In this document: positions 1 through 11,052 of the stretch, piece by piece | How the letters are laid out: each line of letters begins with the position of its first letter | Position numbering within the stretch: the stretch's first letter is position 1 | Origin: Rebecca billardiae RCC1528 | Lineage: Eukaryota; Haptophyta | Direction: 5' to 3' | Length of the DNA: 64,000 nt | Assembly: GCA_965240325.2 (NCBI GenBank) | Contig: OZ251223.1 | Span: forward strand, 3,224,001 to 3,288,000 | Translations under genes and position numbers: made by a program | Notes under the pieces: model-generated | The model's input: only the letters and a program-made list of their open reading frames with translations | The model's database searches: none | Told to the model about the DNA's origin: nothing

Positions 1-678
1 CGTTGCTCCGTGCTCACTTCGACTCCGGGACCATCAAGCGCGCAGTCGATGACATTGCGACGGCAGCGCATGCAGGTGCATGCGTGGAGCAGGGTGAGCG
101 TGAGTTGCCGCGCCCCGATTCGCTGGAGTCGAACGTGCACGATAGGCGTGTGCTCTTCAACGGTCTCGCGGAGCTTGGTCAACGCGACGCGCGTCCCCCT
201 CACTGCCTGCCATCAACTGTCATTCGCACCGTGGCGATCAACCAACGCGCGTCGCGCTCTCTCGCTCGTGCAAATCTTGCGTCGCGTGCGATGGCGCTTC
301 CCGCCCGCGAGACACCTCGTGATGAGGGCCTTTCCGCACCGAGTTCGATGCGCGGCGGTGGATCGCGCGAGGTGGTTGTCGTGCGCAGCGCTTGATGTTA
401 TGGCCCATGCGAGCGCTCGACGTGCAAGTCGGGCGAGGACCGCCCTAGGTCGCACGATCGTGTCGACGCGCCGAGCGTACCTCCCGAAACGCGTCGACTT
501 TGGCCCTCGTTCGACCTGCACGCGAGACGACGAGGGTAGCAATCGTGAATCAGGCGAAAACATGTCTCGGGAATCCTCGCGCGATGTCCGCGCCGGCGTT
601 GGATTTGGCGCGCGCGGCCCACGCGCTCCGCGCCATCGGGCATATCTTTTTCGGCCGAGCGTCCCCAGTGGGAGCTGC

Positions 679-770
679 GAGGGCGCCCGGTAGACGGTAG
701 TGAGCGAAGCGATTTTCTTTTCTTTGCGAGGCGATTTTCTTTATTTCTTTGTGAGGCGATTTTCTTTTTT
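679..770. repeat. Dispersed T-rich repeat, copy A, with internal tandem units
   Basis: A unit of about 23 bp beginning gcgattttctttt occurs three times in a row between about 708 and 770. The block 679-742 matches 10681-10746 closely, sharing the stretch around gcgattttcttttctttgcg. This suggests a short dispersed repeat or the remains of a mobile element lying on both sides of the channel gene. Confidence 0.6.
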
Positions 771-1035
771 CCGGGAGCTCTTGCCGGTACGCGTTGCGCG
801 TGCGCGGGCACTCCCGGACTGGCTGGTACGCACGCAGCCGCCTTGGCGTCCGGACTCCTGGCCTCCTCCGCCGCCAAGGCGGTCGGCGAATTTGATGCAA
901 AAATATAGGGTTCGCCGGGTCGGCGATTCGCGGCGAATCCATACAAGAAATGCACTCGCCGAATTTCGCCGAATCGCTCGCGGCGGGGTGAAGAACGGCC
1001 CTAATCAATATTCAACGTACCGTGTGTACGGGGTA

Positions 1036-1121
1036 GACTTCGTGTCGACGATCGGGCACTGCCGACGACGAATCAGGAGACCTGCGCCGTCCTACCTGTG
1101 TCGTTAAATCATAGAATGAGT
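1036..1121 (+). repeat. 86-bp dispersed repeat, copy 1
   Basis: This block equals the reverse complement of 41185-41270 with three substitutions that I can count in 86 bases. A diverged partial copy follows at about 1187-1248. Its terminal motif taaatcatagaat also occurs near 32590 and 33911. It looks like the end of a mobile or MITE-like element. Confidence 0.7.
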
Positions 1122-1469
1122 GAATACAAATACAGATCAAAATCTGGTTGTCTGGACCTTCCCAATTTTTTGTGGTGGTCAGGCTTTGCCGACGAATCAG
1201 GGAGAGCTACCCGCGGGCGTCGTCCTCCAGCCGCTGTGTGTCGTAGGACCATCGGTAATTGATGAATGGGTACAGAGAAACGGAAGGTTCGGTGGGTCGG
1301 TTGAAAGTATACTACTATTTAATTAGTGGACCCAAAGGAATGTGGACCAAGGGTTTGACTGTTGCTCATTGAGCGACCCTGGTCCGTCGACGGATCAGCC
1401 TGATCTCAGATCCAGGAGATCTAAAAGACCCCTGCGCCCCGTCGTCACTCCCCGCCCAACTTCATCACC

Positions 1470-4400
1470 ATGCCCGTCGGGGACGACGACGCAGAAACGG
1501 CCTCGACGGCGGTCAACCCCTCTCGCTCTCTTGTGCCGCGGACGGTGCACGGCGTGCTGCGCTCAATCGGACGCTCGTCACCACCCGCTAGTGCGTCGGA
1601 GCCACCGCAGACACGCGGCATTCTGCGCAGGCCCGATGCCAGCTCGCAAAGGCCTCGCGGCCAGCGGGCGAGGGTGCGCTGGCGCACCGTGCTGATCGGC
1701 ACGAGCGCATCTAGCGAGCTCGAGCGGCGCGAGCTGGTCGTGCGAGAGCTCGAGCGCCGTGAGCGCGCCGAGCGCTTCGCAAAATACTCCACGATCGCGC
1801 GGCTTCCGGCGCTCACGTTCGAGGAGCTGCTGATCCCCCTGCGCGTCGCGCTGCCCGAACTGGTGATCGGCAGCCCGACGGCGATCGCGCTGGACGTGGC
1901 CATCGACGCGTTTGAGCTCGCATGGCTCGCGCAGACCGTGCTGCGCCAGCGGCGCGCGGCGCGGGAGGCCGCCGCCGCGACGGTGGCTGCGCCGTTCTCG
2001 AGCTCGATCGTCGCTCGCGACGTTGCGGTGGTACTCGCCCTCCACGTTGGCCGCGCGGTCTTCTTTGCCACTGGCTCGACGCTGGCGTGGTCGTGGCTGC
2101 AGCTCATGCGCCTCGTGCGCGTGCGCGAGCTCGTCCGCTTCGTCGCCGACATCAACAACGACCTCTCGACCGACACCAAGTTTGTCGCGGTGTACAAGTT
2201 TGTGCTCGTGCTCGTGAGCGTGCCGCACTGGGTGGCGTGCGGCTGGTGGCTGATCGCAAACTCGTGGAGCTCGCCCCCGCTCGAGCTGCCCACCTGGGCG
2301 GCCCAGCTTGAGCTGCTCACTCACAACCCTGAGCTCGACCCGCACCGGCAGGACGGTTGGCACCAACTGCTCATGGCGCAGTACATGGCATGGGCGGGCA
2401 TGTCTTGTGCGCGCCTGGCCCGGACCACGCCGAGGCGACACCACGGTGGCCTACTGACGACTGCGCCCGCTGCGCGCCCGCCGCACGCCCGCGCACCCTC
2501 GCGACACCGACGCGCCCGTGCGCAGCGATGGGTTACGGCATCCTCCTCGCGACGCAGCTCGAGATTCTCTACGCGGCGGCGGTGACGCCGATCCAGATGG
2601 TCTTCTACGCGTACGTGCTCGGCACGCTCTTCCACTACCTCGTGCGAGTGGACGAGAACACGCTGCACTTCAAGGAGCTGCTCAAGTCGGTGGACGAGTA
2701 CGCGGCGACGCGGCAGCTGCCGCCCGCGCTCGCCGTGCGCATTCGCGAGCACTTCACCTTCCAGCACGCCAAGGCGGCCTCCAGCATCTCGCGCGTCGTC
2801 TCGCAGATGCCCGTCTCGCTGCGCACCGAGGTGGCGGTCGCGCAGTACTCGAGGGAGACGGCGAGCACGTGGCTGTTCCACGGCTGCTCGACGCAGTTCC
2901 ACGACGAGCTTGCACTCGCGCTGCTCGAGCGGTACGTGCTGCCGTCCGAGACGCTCTGGAAGCGCGGCGACGGCGCGACGGAGCTGCTGTGGTGCGTCGG
3001 CGGCGCGCTGCACGTGACCAAGCAAGGCGAGCACATGGCGACCATCCGCTCCGACCTCGGCCCCGGCCAGCTCGTGGGCGAGATCGCGTTCATCGTGGGC
3101 ATCCCACAGCCGTACACGGTGTCGACGACCGCGACCTCGGAGGTGATCCTCGTCGTGCTGCCGGCGCGCAGCTGGGAGGAGCTCGTGAAGAGCTACCCCG
3201 AGCAGGCCGAGCTCGCGACGCACAACCTGCTGCGCCGGTTCGGCCTCGACGCGCGCGGCGACGAGACGGTCGACGGCGGGGGCTTTGACAAGAGCACGAT
3301 GACGGAGGACGAGCTCCGCGAGTACGAGCTGCTGCGCGCGACCATCCGCAATGCCATCGTCGAGCGCAACGAGGACGCGTTCGCGCAGATGGCGATGGCG
3401 GTGCGGCAGGGCGACACCGAGGCGATCAAGGCGCTCGTGACGCACGGCTTCGATCTGAGCACCGCCTCCTACGACCAGCGCACCGCGCTCCACCTCGGTG
3501 TGCTCGAGGGGACGTCCGCGGTGGTGCGCCTGCTCCTCGAGCTGCACGCGGACGTGCACGCCCGCGACCGCTTCGGCTCGACCGCGATGGAGATGGCCGT
3601 CATCTCCAGCCAGGCAGCCATGGCCGAGGAGCTGTCGCACGGCGGCGCGACGCTTCAGCTCTCCAACCCGGCCATGCATCTGCACGGTGCGGCCGCGCGC
3701 GGCGACGTGATGCACCTCACGCTGATGCTCGAGCACTCCGTCGACGTGAGCAGCGCAAACCACGACGAGCGCACGGCGCTGCACGTCGTCGCGACGAGCG
3801 GCGACCTCCGCACCACCGAGTTCCTACTCCAGCACCTGGCAGACGTGACCGCGACCGACCGGTGGAGGTGCTCGGCGCTTGACGACGCGATCCGCGCGGG
3901 CCACGGCCTCGTCGCGCGCGCGCTGATGCGCGCGCGCGCGCGCCCGTCCGCAGAGCACCTCGGCAAGTGGCTTCGCGAGGCCGCTGCGCTCGGGGACGAG
4001 GAGCGAGCCAGCGAGCTCGTCCTGCTCGGCGCGCCCCTCGACTCGACCGACTACGACGGGCGCACGGCGCTGATGCTGGGCGTGCTCGCGGGGGCGACGT
4101 CGGTCGTGTCGCAGCTGGTGTGCGCGCTCGCAGACGTGTCGCTCGCTGACCGCTGGGGCCGGACGCCGCTGGTCGAGGCGCTGGGCGCGCGAGCGCGCGA
4201 GGTGCGCGCCGAGGTGGTTCCTCTCTTGATCAGCGTAGGCGCGCGCGCGCCGCCCGAGCTCGCTGCCGAGCCGTCCGTCCAAGGCATCCTGAAAGCCGCG
4301 AGCGAGATCGACATGCTCGAGCTGCGCAAGCTGATTCGCACGCGCTCGACCGAGCGCGCGCGCGAGCGCGAGCTCGCGCTCAACAGCGTGCACGAGGTGT

Positions 4401-7400
4401 CCGTGAGCCTGAAGCGCGCGAGGCAGGCCGCGCGGCTGCTCGCTCGGGAGCATCGCGCGCTCTTCAAGCTGCTCGGCCGCCATGTCGAGCTGTGGATCAG
4501 CAGCTACGCCGTCGAGGATCCCGAGTCGGACACAGACGACGAGGGCGGCAGCGAGGACGAGGACGGGCAGCGCACCGGCGCAGACCGCGGGGATGGCCCG
4601 GCCGAGGGCCGCAACGGTGGCACCGACGAGCAGGCGCGAGTGGGTACAAGCCACGTCCGCGCACTGGCAGGCCGCCTTCCCGACGAGGGCGTGCCCGAAG
4701 CCGGCGCCGAGGGGGCCGATGCCACTGCCGATCCTCACGCCACCGGCCATCAGCAGGCTGCCAGCGTCGCCTTCCATCGGCTGGTGCTCAAGCTGCCCGC
4801 CGCAGAGGCCGGGCTGGCGAAGCTGCAGGAGCTCTTCGCCGCGCGGCTCGATCCGGGCAGGCGCGAGACGATGAAGCGGGCCGAGCGGCGCAAGGCCGAG
4901 CGCCTCGTCCTGCGCACGCTGCTCCGCGAGGAGCTGGGCGTGGACGACGACGACTCGATCGAGATGGCGGAGGAGGTGGACAGCCTGTGGCCGCGCCACG
5001 CGTTCATCTCAGAGGGCGGCTTCATCGTGCTCCTCCTCTCGCACCGCTTCCTCGCGCACTTCGGCGAGCTGCACGACAGGCTGAGGACGCGCACGCTCAC
5101 GCCCACCGCTGATGCCGAGCTGGCCGAGTCTGTCGACGCGCCGTCGCCGGTGTGGCGCAAGTCGCGGCTCTCTCGCTCGGCGCAGCTCTCGCGGCTGAGC
5201 CGCAACAAGCCAGCCGGGCTGTCTGCCGGGTCCAGGGCAGCAGGGCTCAGGGCGTCCGCGGTGTCGGTGGCGTCGACCGGCGGTGACGGAACCCCCCCAG
5301 CGTCTCCTCTTGCCCCGAAACACTCTTCGCCCCACCCCTTGCACTCGAGCGGGAGCGGCTCGGCGCTGGCGGCCAGGCCCTGGGCGCCAGCTGCTGGCGT
5401 GGAGTCGGCGCCGAGCACTCCGCCGCAGCGGCTCGAGCCGGTGCCGCGATCGGCCGAGCTCGTCGCCGAGGCCGCGCACGTGCTCGGCGCCCTCTTCTCG
5501 CTGTTCGACTCGCGCAAGCGCGGCTCCATCCGCGCGCGCGACGTGCGCTCCCTGCAGGGCTCCCTGGGCGAGATGGGCAAGCACGAGATCCAATCTCTCT
5601 TCCGGCACGTGAGCATGGCGGCGCACGCGCTGATGAGCGTGTCGGGCACGGGGCGCAGCTCGTCGCAGCGGCGCTCGACGGCCCTGAGGCGGTCGAGCAT
5701 CGCCGAGGACGCGCTCAGTCGAGCCAAGCACGAAGCGGCAGTTGCGAGCGCCGCCGCCCGCGCTGCCGCCGCCGTGGCTGAGAGCGACGAGGCCGACGAA
5801 GCAGGGCAGCCGGGCGCTCTGGCTCCCGCGTCGACAGCTGACGAGGCTGCTGCGGACGCCCACGCCGAGGGGTCGCCGGCGGCGGAGACGACGGTGAGCA
5901 CGCGCATCTCGGTCACCGAGCACGACGACGACAGTCCAGCGGAGGACGTGCCGGTGAGCCCCACCGCCGCCGAGGCCGACGCCCCTGCGGGGCCGGACGA
6001 TGGCAGCGCCGAGGGCGACTCCTCGCCGCTGTTCGGCTTCCACGACGTACCGGTGGGCGCGGCGCTTGTCACAGCGCAGCACGCTCGCGTGGACGAGCCA
6101 GCCGTGCCTCACGACGCGCCGGGCCGCGCGGGCGACGCCGGCAGCTCTGCCGCAGGCGGTTCGGAGCCCACAGCGCGCGATGAGCTGGGTGAGCTGCGCC
6201 GCTTGCTGGGCGTCGAGACGGCGAGCGGCGCGCGCGGCGCGCCCTCAGCGGACAACGCCGGCGACAATTCGGAGTCGCACCGGCGGGCGTCGACTGCGCC
6301 GTTGCAGGCTCTGATACGCGGGGCGCCCGTCGTGCCAGGCGCTGGCGACGGCGCCGCCGACCGTTCCGGGCGCCGCGGCTCCACGCTCTCCACCACCCAG
6401 CGCCTCCCTTCCAACATCACGCGGCAGCACTTCATGGTGGGCGTGGCGGCGTGGATCCTTGCTGGCCACTCGGCCGCGGCAGAGGACGGCTCGACGTCGG
6501 CCCGGCCCGCTGGCGAGGAGGCGGGCGAGGAGGCGGGCCGTGCGCACGCACAGCTGCTACCGCCGCTCCACCTGGGCGCCGCGCCCACCGTCCCGTCCTC
6601 GCCGCTCAAGCAGAGCACGCAGAGCGCGCGCAGCGCGCACTCGCCCTCGGAGGGGCGCGCCGAGGAGGGCGCGGCGAGCGCCGGCATCGGCGGCGTGCGG
6701 CACAAAGGTGCTCGCGCGTCGCCTGCCGACGATGCGGGCACGTTCGCCCAGCTTTCCGTCGCGCTCGGGACGGCGGCGGCGTGCGCGGTGCTCGCCGAGA
6801 CCATCGAGCGGCTGCTCGACACGCGCCGGCTGCTCGGCGTCAGGCCGGTGAGCGCGCGCGAGTTGCTGGCCGTGATGGAGCGGCCGATCTCGCTGCCGGA
6901 GGGCACGAGCGCCGAGCACGTGCGGCGCTGGTGCGCCGAGGCGCTCGGTCTGTCGCTGCCGCTCGACGGGGCGAGCGATGCGGTCGAGCTCGCGGCGGCC
7001 CAGCTGAGCGGCGGCAACGACGGCAGCCTCCAACTCCAAGCTGCCGCCGCCGCCGCTCCGCAGCCGGCACCTCCGAACCGCGGCTCGAGCGGCTCGGAGG
7101 AGCGAGACGGCAGCTCTGGCGCTGAGCCGGGTGTGGTCTGGGATGCGCTCGTCGTGCGGCTACGCGAGCGGGCGGACCAGCTCCGCTCGAGCGCTGGCGC
7201 CCGCGGGCGGCTCGACATGGCCAGCCTGTCGCGAGGCGCCAGGCCCGGCAGCGGGGCCAGGGGCTCGAGCGGCGGCGCGGATGACGCCGCCCGCCGCCCG
7301 TGGTACGTGATCAGCTGCCGCTCGCCGTTCACCGCCTGGCTGCACCGCTCCTTCCTCGCCGCGACGGTGTTCGACATGGTGCTGGTGCCTCTGCAGCTCG

Positions 7401-10400
7401 CCTTCTTCGAGGACACGCGGCAGATGGAGTGGATCCACACCCTGGGCTTTGCGCTCGACGGCTTCTACGTGCTGCGCATGGCGGCGTGCTTTGTGACAAC
7501 GTACGTGAACGACAACTCGGTCGAGGTGGTCGAGCCGAGAGAGCTGCGGCGGCACTACCGCGACACGCACTTCACGCTCGACCTGCTCGCGTCGTGGCCG
7601 CACGACGCGCTCGCGTACGGCATGGGCGCAGACCCGCTCGTGAGCTCGGGCCTCCGCCTCGCGCGGCTGGTGAACGTGCGGTACGTGCGGACCGCCTTCT
7701 CTGGCTGGTACTCCAAGCTCTCGGACACCGACCTGCTGGGCGGGCTGGTCGTGAGCCTGGGCGTGCTGGGGTACATGTCGCACCTGTGCGCGTGCGTGTG
7801 GAACATGATGGGCTACGGCGAGCTCGCGCACTCGCTCACCGACATCACGTGGGCGGACGAGTACGAGATGCTCGCGAGCCACGTGGGCGGGCACGTGCAG
7901 CACTACGACTCGCCCGAGGCGCGCATGTACGACCACTACCTCATCTCGTTCAACGCGGTGACCTCGATCATCTCCGCGCTCGGGACCGCCCAGGTGCCGG
8001 CGAATCACGCCGAGATGGTCTTCTACATCGTCCTGCTCGTGGGCAACATGACGGTGTACGCGTGGGCGGTGGGCAGCGTCTCGGGGCGCGTGATGCGGCT
8101 GGACGACACCATCGTCGCCAAGCGCGCGCAGCTTGAGCTCGCGCACACGTACATTGCGCACATCCGCGTGCCCTCCGAGCTCAAGGCGCGGCTGCGCAAG
8201 TTCTTCACGCAGCGGCTGCAGAGCGCCTCGCTCTCGCAGCTGCAGGCGGACGCGATCTACACGGCGCTGCCGATGGCGCTGCAGGTCGAGGTCTCGGCGC
8301 ACACGAACCGCGCGCTCGTCGCCAACTGCGCGCTGCTGCGCGGCTGCTCGGGCGGCTTCCTCGACCGCGTCTCGTCCTCGCTGCGCGAGCGCTCGCTCGA
8401 GCCCGAGGCGAGCGTGTACCGGCAGGGGGAGGTGTGCAAGGAGCTGCTGCTCATCTCGAGCGGCGAGCTCGAGGCGTACCGCGAGGAGGAGGAGGAGGAT
8501 GGCAAGGACGCGGGCCAGATGGACGTGCTCGGCCCGGGCGACACCGCCGGCGCCGTCCCGTTCATCTTTGGCACGCGGCACACGCTGTCTGCGCGCGCTG
8601 GGCAGGGCGCGCACACCCTCGTCTTCGCCCTCTCCACCGAGGCGTACAGGGCGGCGCTCAAGCTCTTCCCGGCGGAGGAGGACCGCGTGCTGGACAACGC
8701 GTCGGCGCAGCTCGATGGTGCGCGCCGCTCTAAGCCTCGCGGACGCGCGCACGCGCTCGCGCCCCCGCGCGCCCGGCACGCCTTCTGGCTGACGCCCACC
8801 CCTGCTCGCGTCGCGCGCGCCCACGCGTGCCACTCAGGCGAGCCCGTCACCGGCCGCACGGTCGGGACAGCTCGGACGGGCACGTCGATGGCATCAGGCT
8901 CGACGCACGCGGATGGCTCGTTCACGGCGCGCTCCGAGGGCGCGCGCTCCGAGGCCAGCGGCGGCCCCGAGAGCGGCCTGCGCTCGGCCCAGCACGCGCT
9001 GAGCGCGGCCGCACGCAAGCGAAGGCAGCTGCTGCACGCGCGGCTGTGCACGGCGTGCGTCAAGGGCGACGTGGACGCGGTGCGCCGGATGCTGGGCACG
9101 CGGGCGGTCGAAGTGAACAGCGCCGACTTCGACGGGCGCACCGTGCTGCACCTCGCCGCGTGTGGCGGCAGCGCGCCCGTCGTCACGCTGCTGCTCGCGC
9201 ACAAGGCAGACGCGCGCGCGGAGGACCGGCGCCACGCGACCGCGCTCGACGACGCGCTCGTCGGCGCGCACGCGGACGTGGCCGCGCTGCTCTCGACGCA
9301 CGGCGGGACGCGGGGCTCGGCAGATATGTGCGAGCGGCTGTGCTCTGCGGCGAAGCACGCCGACGGCTCGGCCGAGCTCGCCCAGCTCTGCCGCTTCGGC
9401 GTCGACGTGACGATCGTCACACGGTACCGCCGCACCGCGCTGCACGTCGCCGCAGCGGAGGGCCACGTGGAGAATGCGAGGCTGCTGCTGCAGCAACGCG
9501 CGGACGCGAACATGGTGGACGTGCGCGGCGCGACGCCGCTGGTGAACGCGGTCAACTTCGAGCGGGACGCGTGCATCGAGCTGCTGCTTGAGCACGGTGC
9601 AACCCTCGGCCCGGCCTTCGACCCCGCGTCCTCGCTGTGCGACGCCGCGGCGCGCGGCGACGACGGCCGCGTGCGACGGCTGCTGCGGGCCGCATGTGAG
9701 GTCAACGCCGCCGACGCGCACGGGCGCACGGCGCTGCACCTCGCGGCGTCGAGCCGCGCCATGGAGTGCCTCCTCCTGCTGCTGCGCGAGCCCGCGCTCC
9801 AGGTCAACGCGGAGGACCGCTTCGGCGCCACCGCGCTCGACGACGCGGAGCGCGAGGAGGAGGGCGGTGAGCAGATGATGTGCTCCATGCTCCGGGGACA
9901 CGGCGCGCGCCACGGCTCACGCCAGCTGCTGCGCGACAGCCCGGTGCGCCGCTCGCGCATGGACCAGCAGCGCGCGCGCGAGATGAGGGAGGCAAAGGCG
10001 CGCCAGACGCTCGCCGTCCGCGCGCGCCTCGTCGACGCGTGGGTCGAGCGCGAGCGCGAGGCGGCGGTGAGCATGCGCCGCGAGGCCGAGTCGGCAGTCG
10101 CGCTGGAGCGCGCGCGCGGCGCCGTGCTTGCCGACGAGCGCCCTGAGTTCTGGGAGCAGCTGTACGCGTTCCTCGAGAGCCACCGCATGTGGCACCGGCA
10201 GGCAGTGTATGCGGTGCAGCCCGCACTGCAGCTGTGGAACGACGAGGCGCGCGCGTACGCTCACGACGCCGTGGAGAAGATGGCACGCATGGTGAGTGCG
10301 GCCGTGCAGCCGCCTGCCTCGCGTGCGCGCCGCCGCGCGTCAGCGCCGCGCCAGCTGAAAAATATCCCACGACCCCCGTACCACTCCGCGCACGTGCGCA

Positions 10401-10563
10401 CGCGCAGCTGCAGGCCTTGCTCAAGGAGCACGCCAAGGGCGTGCGCGCCATGGAGCGCCTCGAGGAAACTACCTTCCGCAAGCCGGCGGGCCATGAAGCC
10501 CACGAACAAGCATCAGAACTCCAGCAGCATGTCCATGACCATGGCCACCAGGCCCATCAGTAA
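1470..10563 (+). CDS. Tandem cyclic-nucleotide-gated channel with ankyrin repeats
   Basis: Exons 1470-2406, 2526-8717, 8838-10291 and 10408-10563 give 2,912 aa; phases agree at every junction. Unit 1 has weak S1-S3, an S4-like Arg-spaced helix (WLQLMRLVRVRELV), S5 and a pore with GYG at residues 315-317. The GYG is rebuilt only by splicing out 2407-2525. A cyclic-nucleotide-binding fold lies at about 446-550 and ankyrin repeats at about 600-870. A long acidic, Ser/Ala-rich linker follows, with one degenerate EF-hand-like loop. Unit 2 (about 1900-2365) repeats the channel and nucleotide-binding fold, but its filter reads SALGTAQ, not GYG. More ankyrin repeats (about 2440-2730) and a coiled tail follow. 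Family knowledge: voltage-sensor cation channels of the plant AKT/CNG class, acting in a membrane. Inference: two subunits fused, perhaps dimerising. The 120-nt intron 8718-8837 has no in-frame stop. Start: the first ATG in frame. Confidence 0.85.
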
Positions 10564-11052
10564 CTAACCAGCATCGTCAGTGATTATTCTGATGATGCTT
10601 GCATTATTGCTGCTGCTGCTAGCGCGCTGATGATGATATGATGATGACCATCTGAGCAGCCGCCTGATCGCCGGCCCCCGGAGGGCGCCGGTAACAGTGA
10701 GCAAAGTGCAAGGCGATTTTCTTTTCTTTGCGAGGCGATTTCTTTCTTCTGCTTTTCTTTTTCTTATCTTTTCCCCGGGCACTACAAGGGGCGGACCTAC
10801 GGCCCGCCATATAGCTGACGACTGGGATTACGTGATATGACTGTGAAGTGTGAGTGTGTCATCTGACAGTGACACTGTCACTGCTCGTCGTCGTGACTGC
10901 TCTTAGAGACCTCACTCGACCTCGTAATAGTATTATATATATTAGTCGGATATGACCAAACAGACGAGCCCGGCGGCTGGCAGCCGTCCTCGGTCCTGCT
11001 CGGACCGGCGAGTCTGAATAGCTCCACTACTTTAGACCGTCGTGAGTCGGTC
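10564..11052. other. Convergent intergenic region
   Basis: This separates the 3' ends of the channel gene (+) and the nucleoporin gene (-). It holds copy B of the T-rich dispersed repeat (10681-10746) and an AT-richer patch near 10925-10945. I see no gene. Confidence 0.6.
10681..10746. repeat. Dispersed T-rich repeat, copy B
   Basis: It matches 679-742 in the same orientation, including the run around gcgattttcttttctttgcg. Copy B is followed by further T-rich sequence to about 10775. Confidence 0.6.

Larger units (their letters stand above)
1..1469. other. Intergenic, no gene recognised
   Basis: The open frames here are short, overlap on several strands and resemble no family I know, so I call no gene. 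The stretch holds a T-rich tandem repeat near 700-770 and a dispersed repeat at 1036-1121, both listed separately. The last few hundred bases lead into the start codon at 1470 and should contain the promoter of the channel gene. Confidence 0.6.

Noticed and set aside
3-693. Overlapping frames at the window start
   Set aside because: Basic low-information sequence in several frames at once, no recognisable family.
2321-3784. Long minus-strand frame opposite the channel gene
   Set aside because: Arg/His/Val-rich shadow of the plus-strand coding sequence, with no family motif; the plus frame has clear channel motifs.
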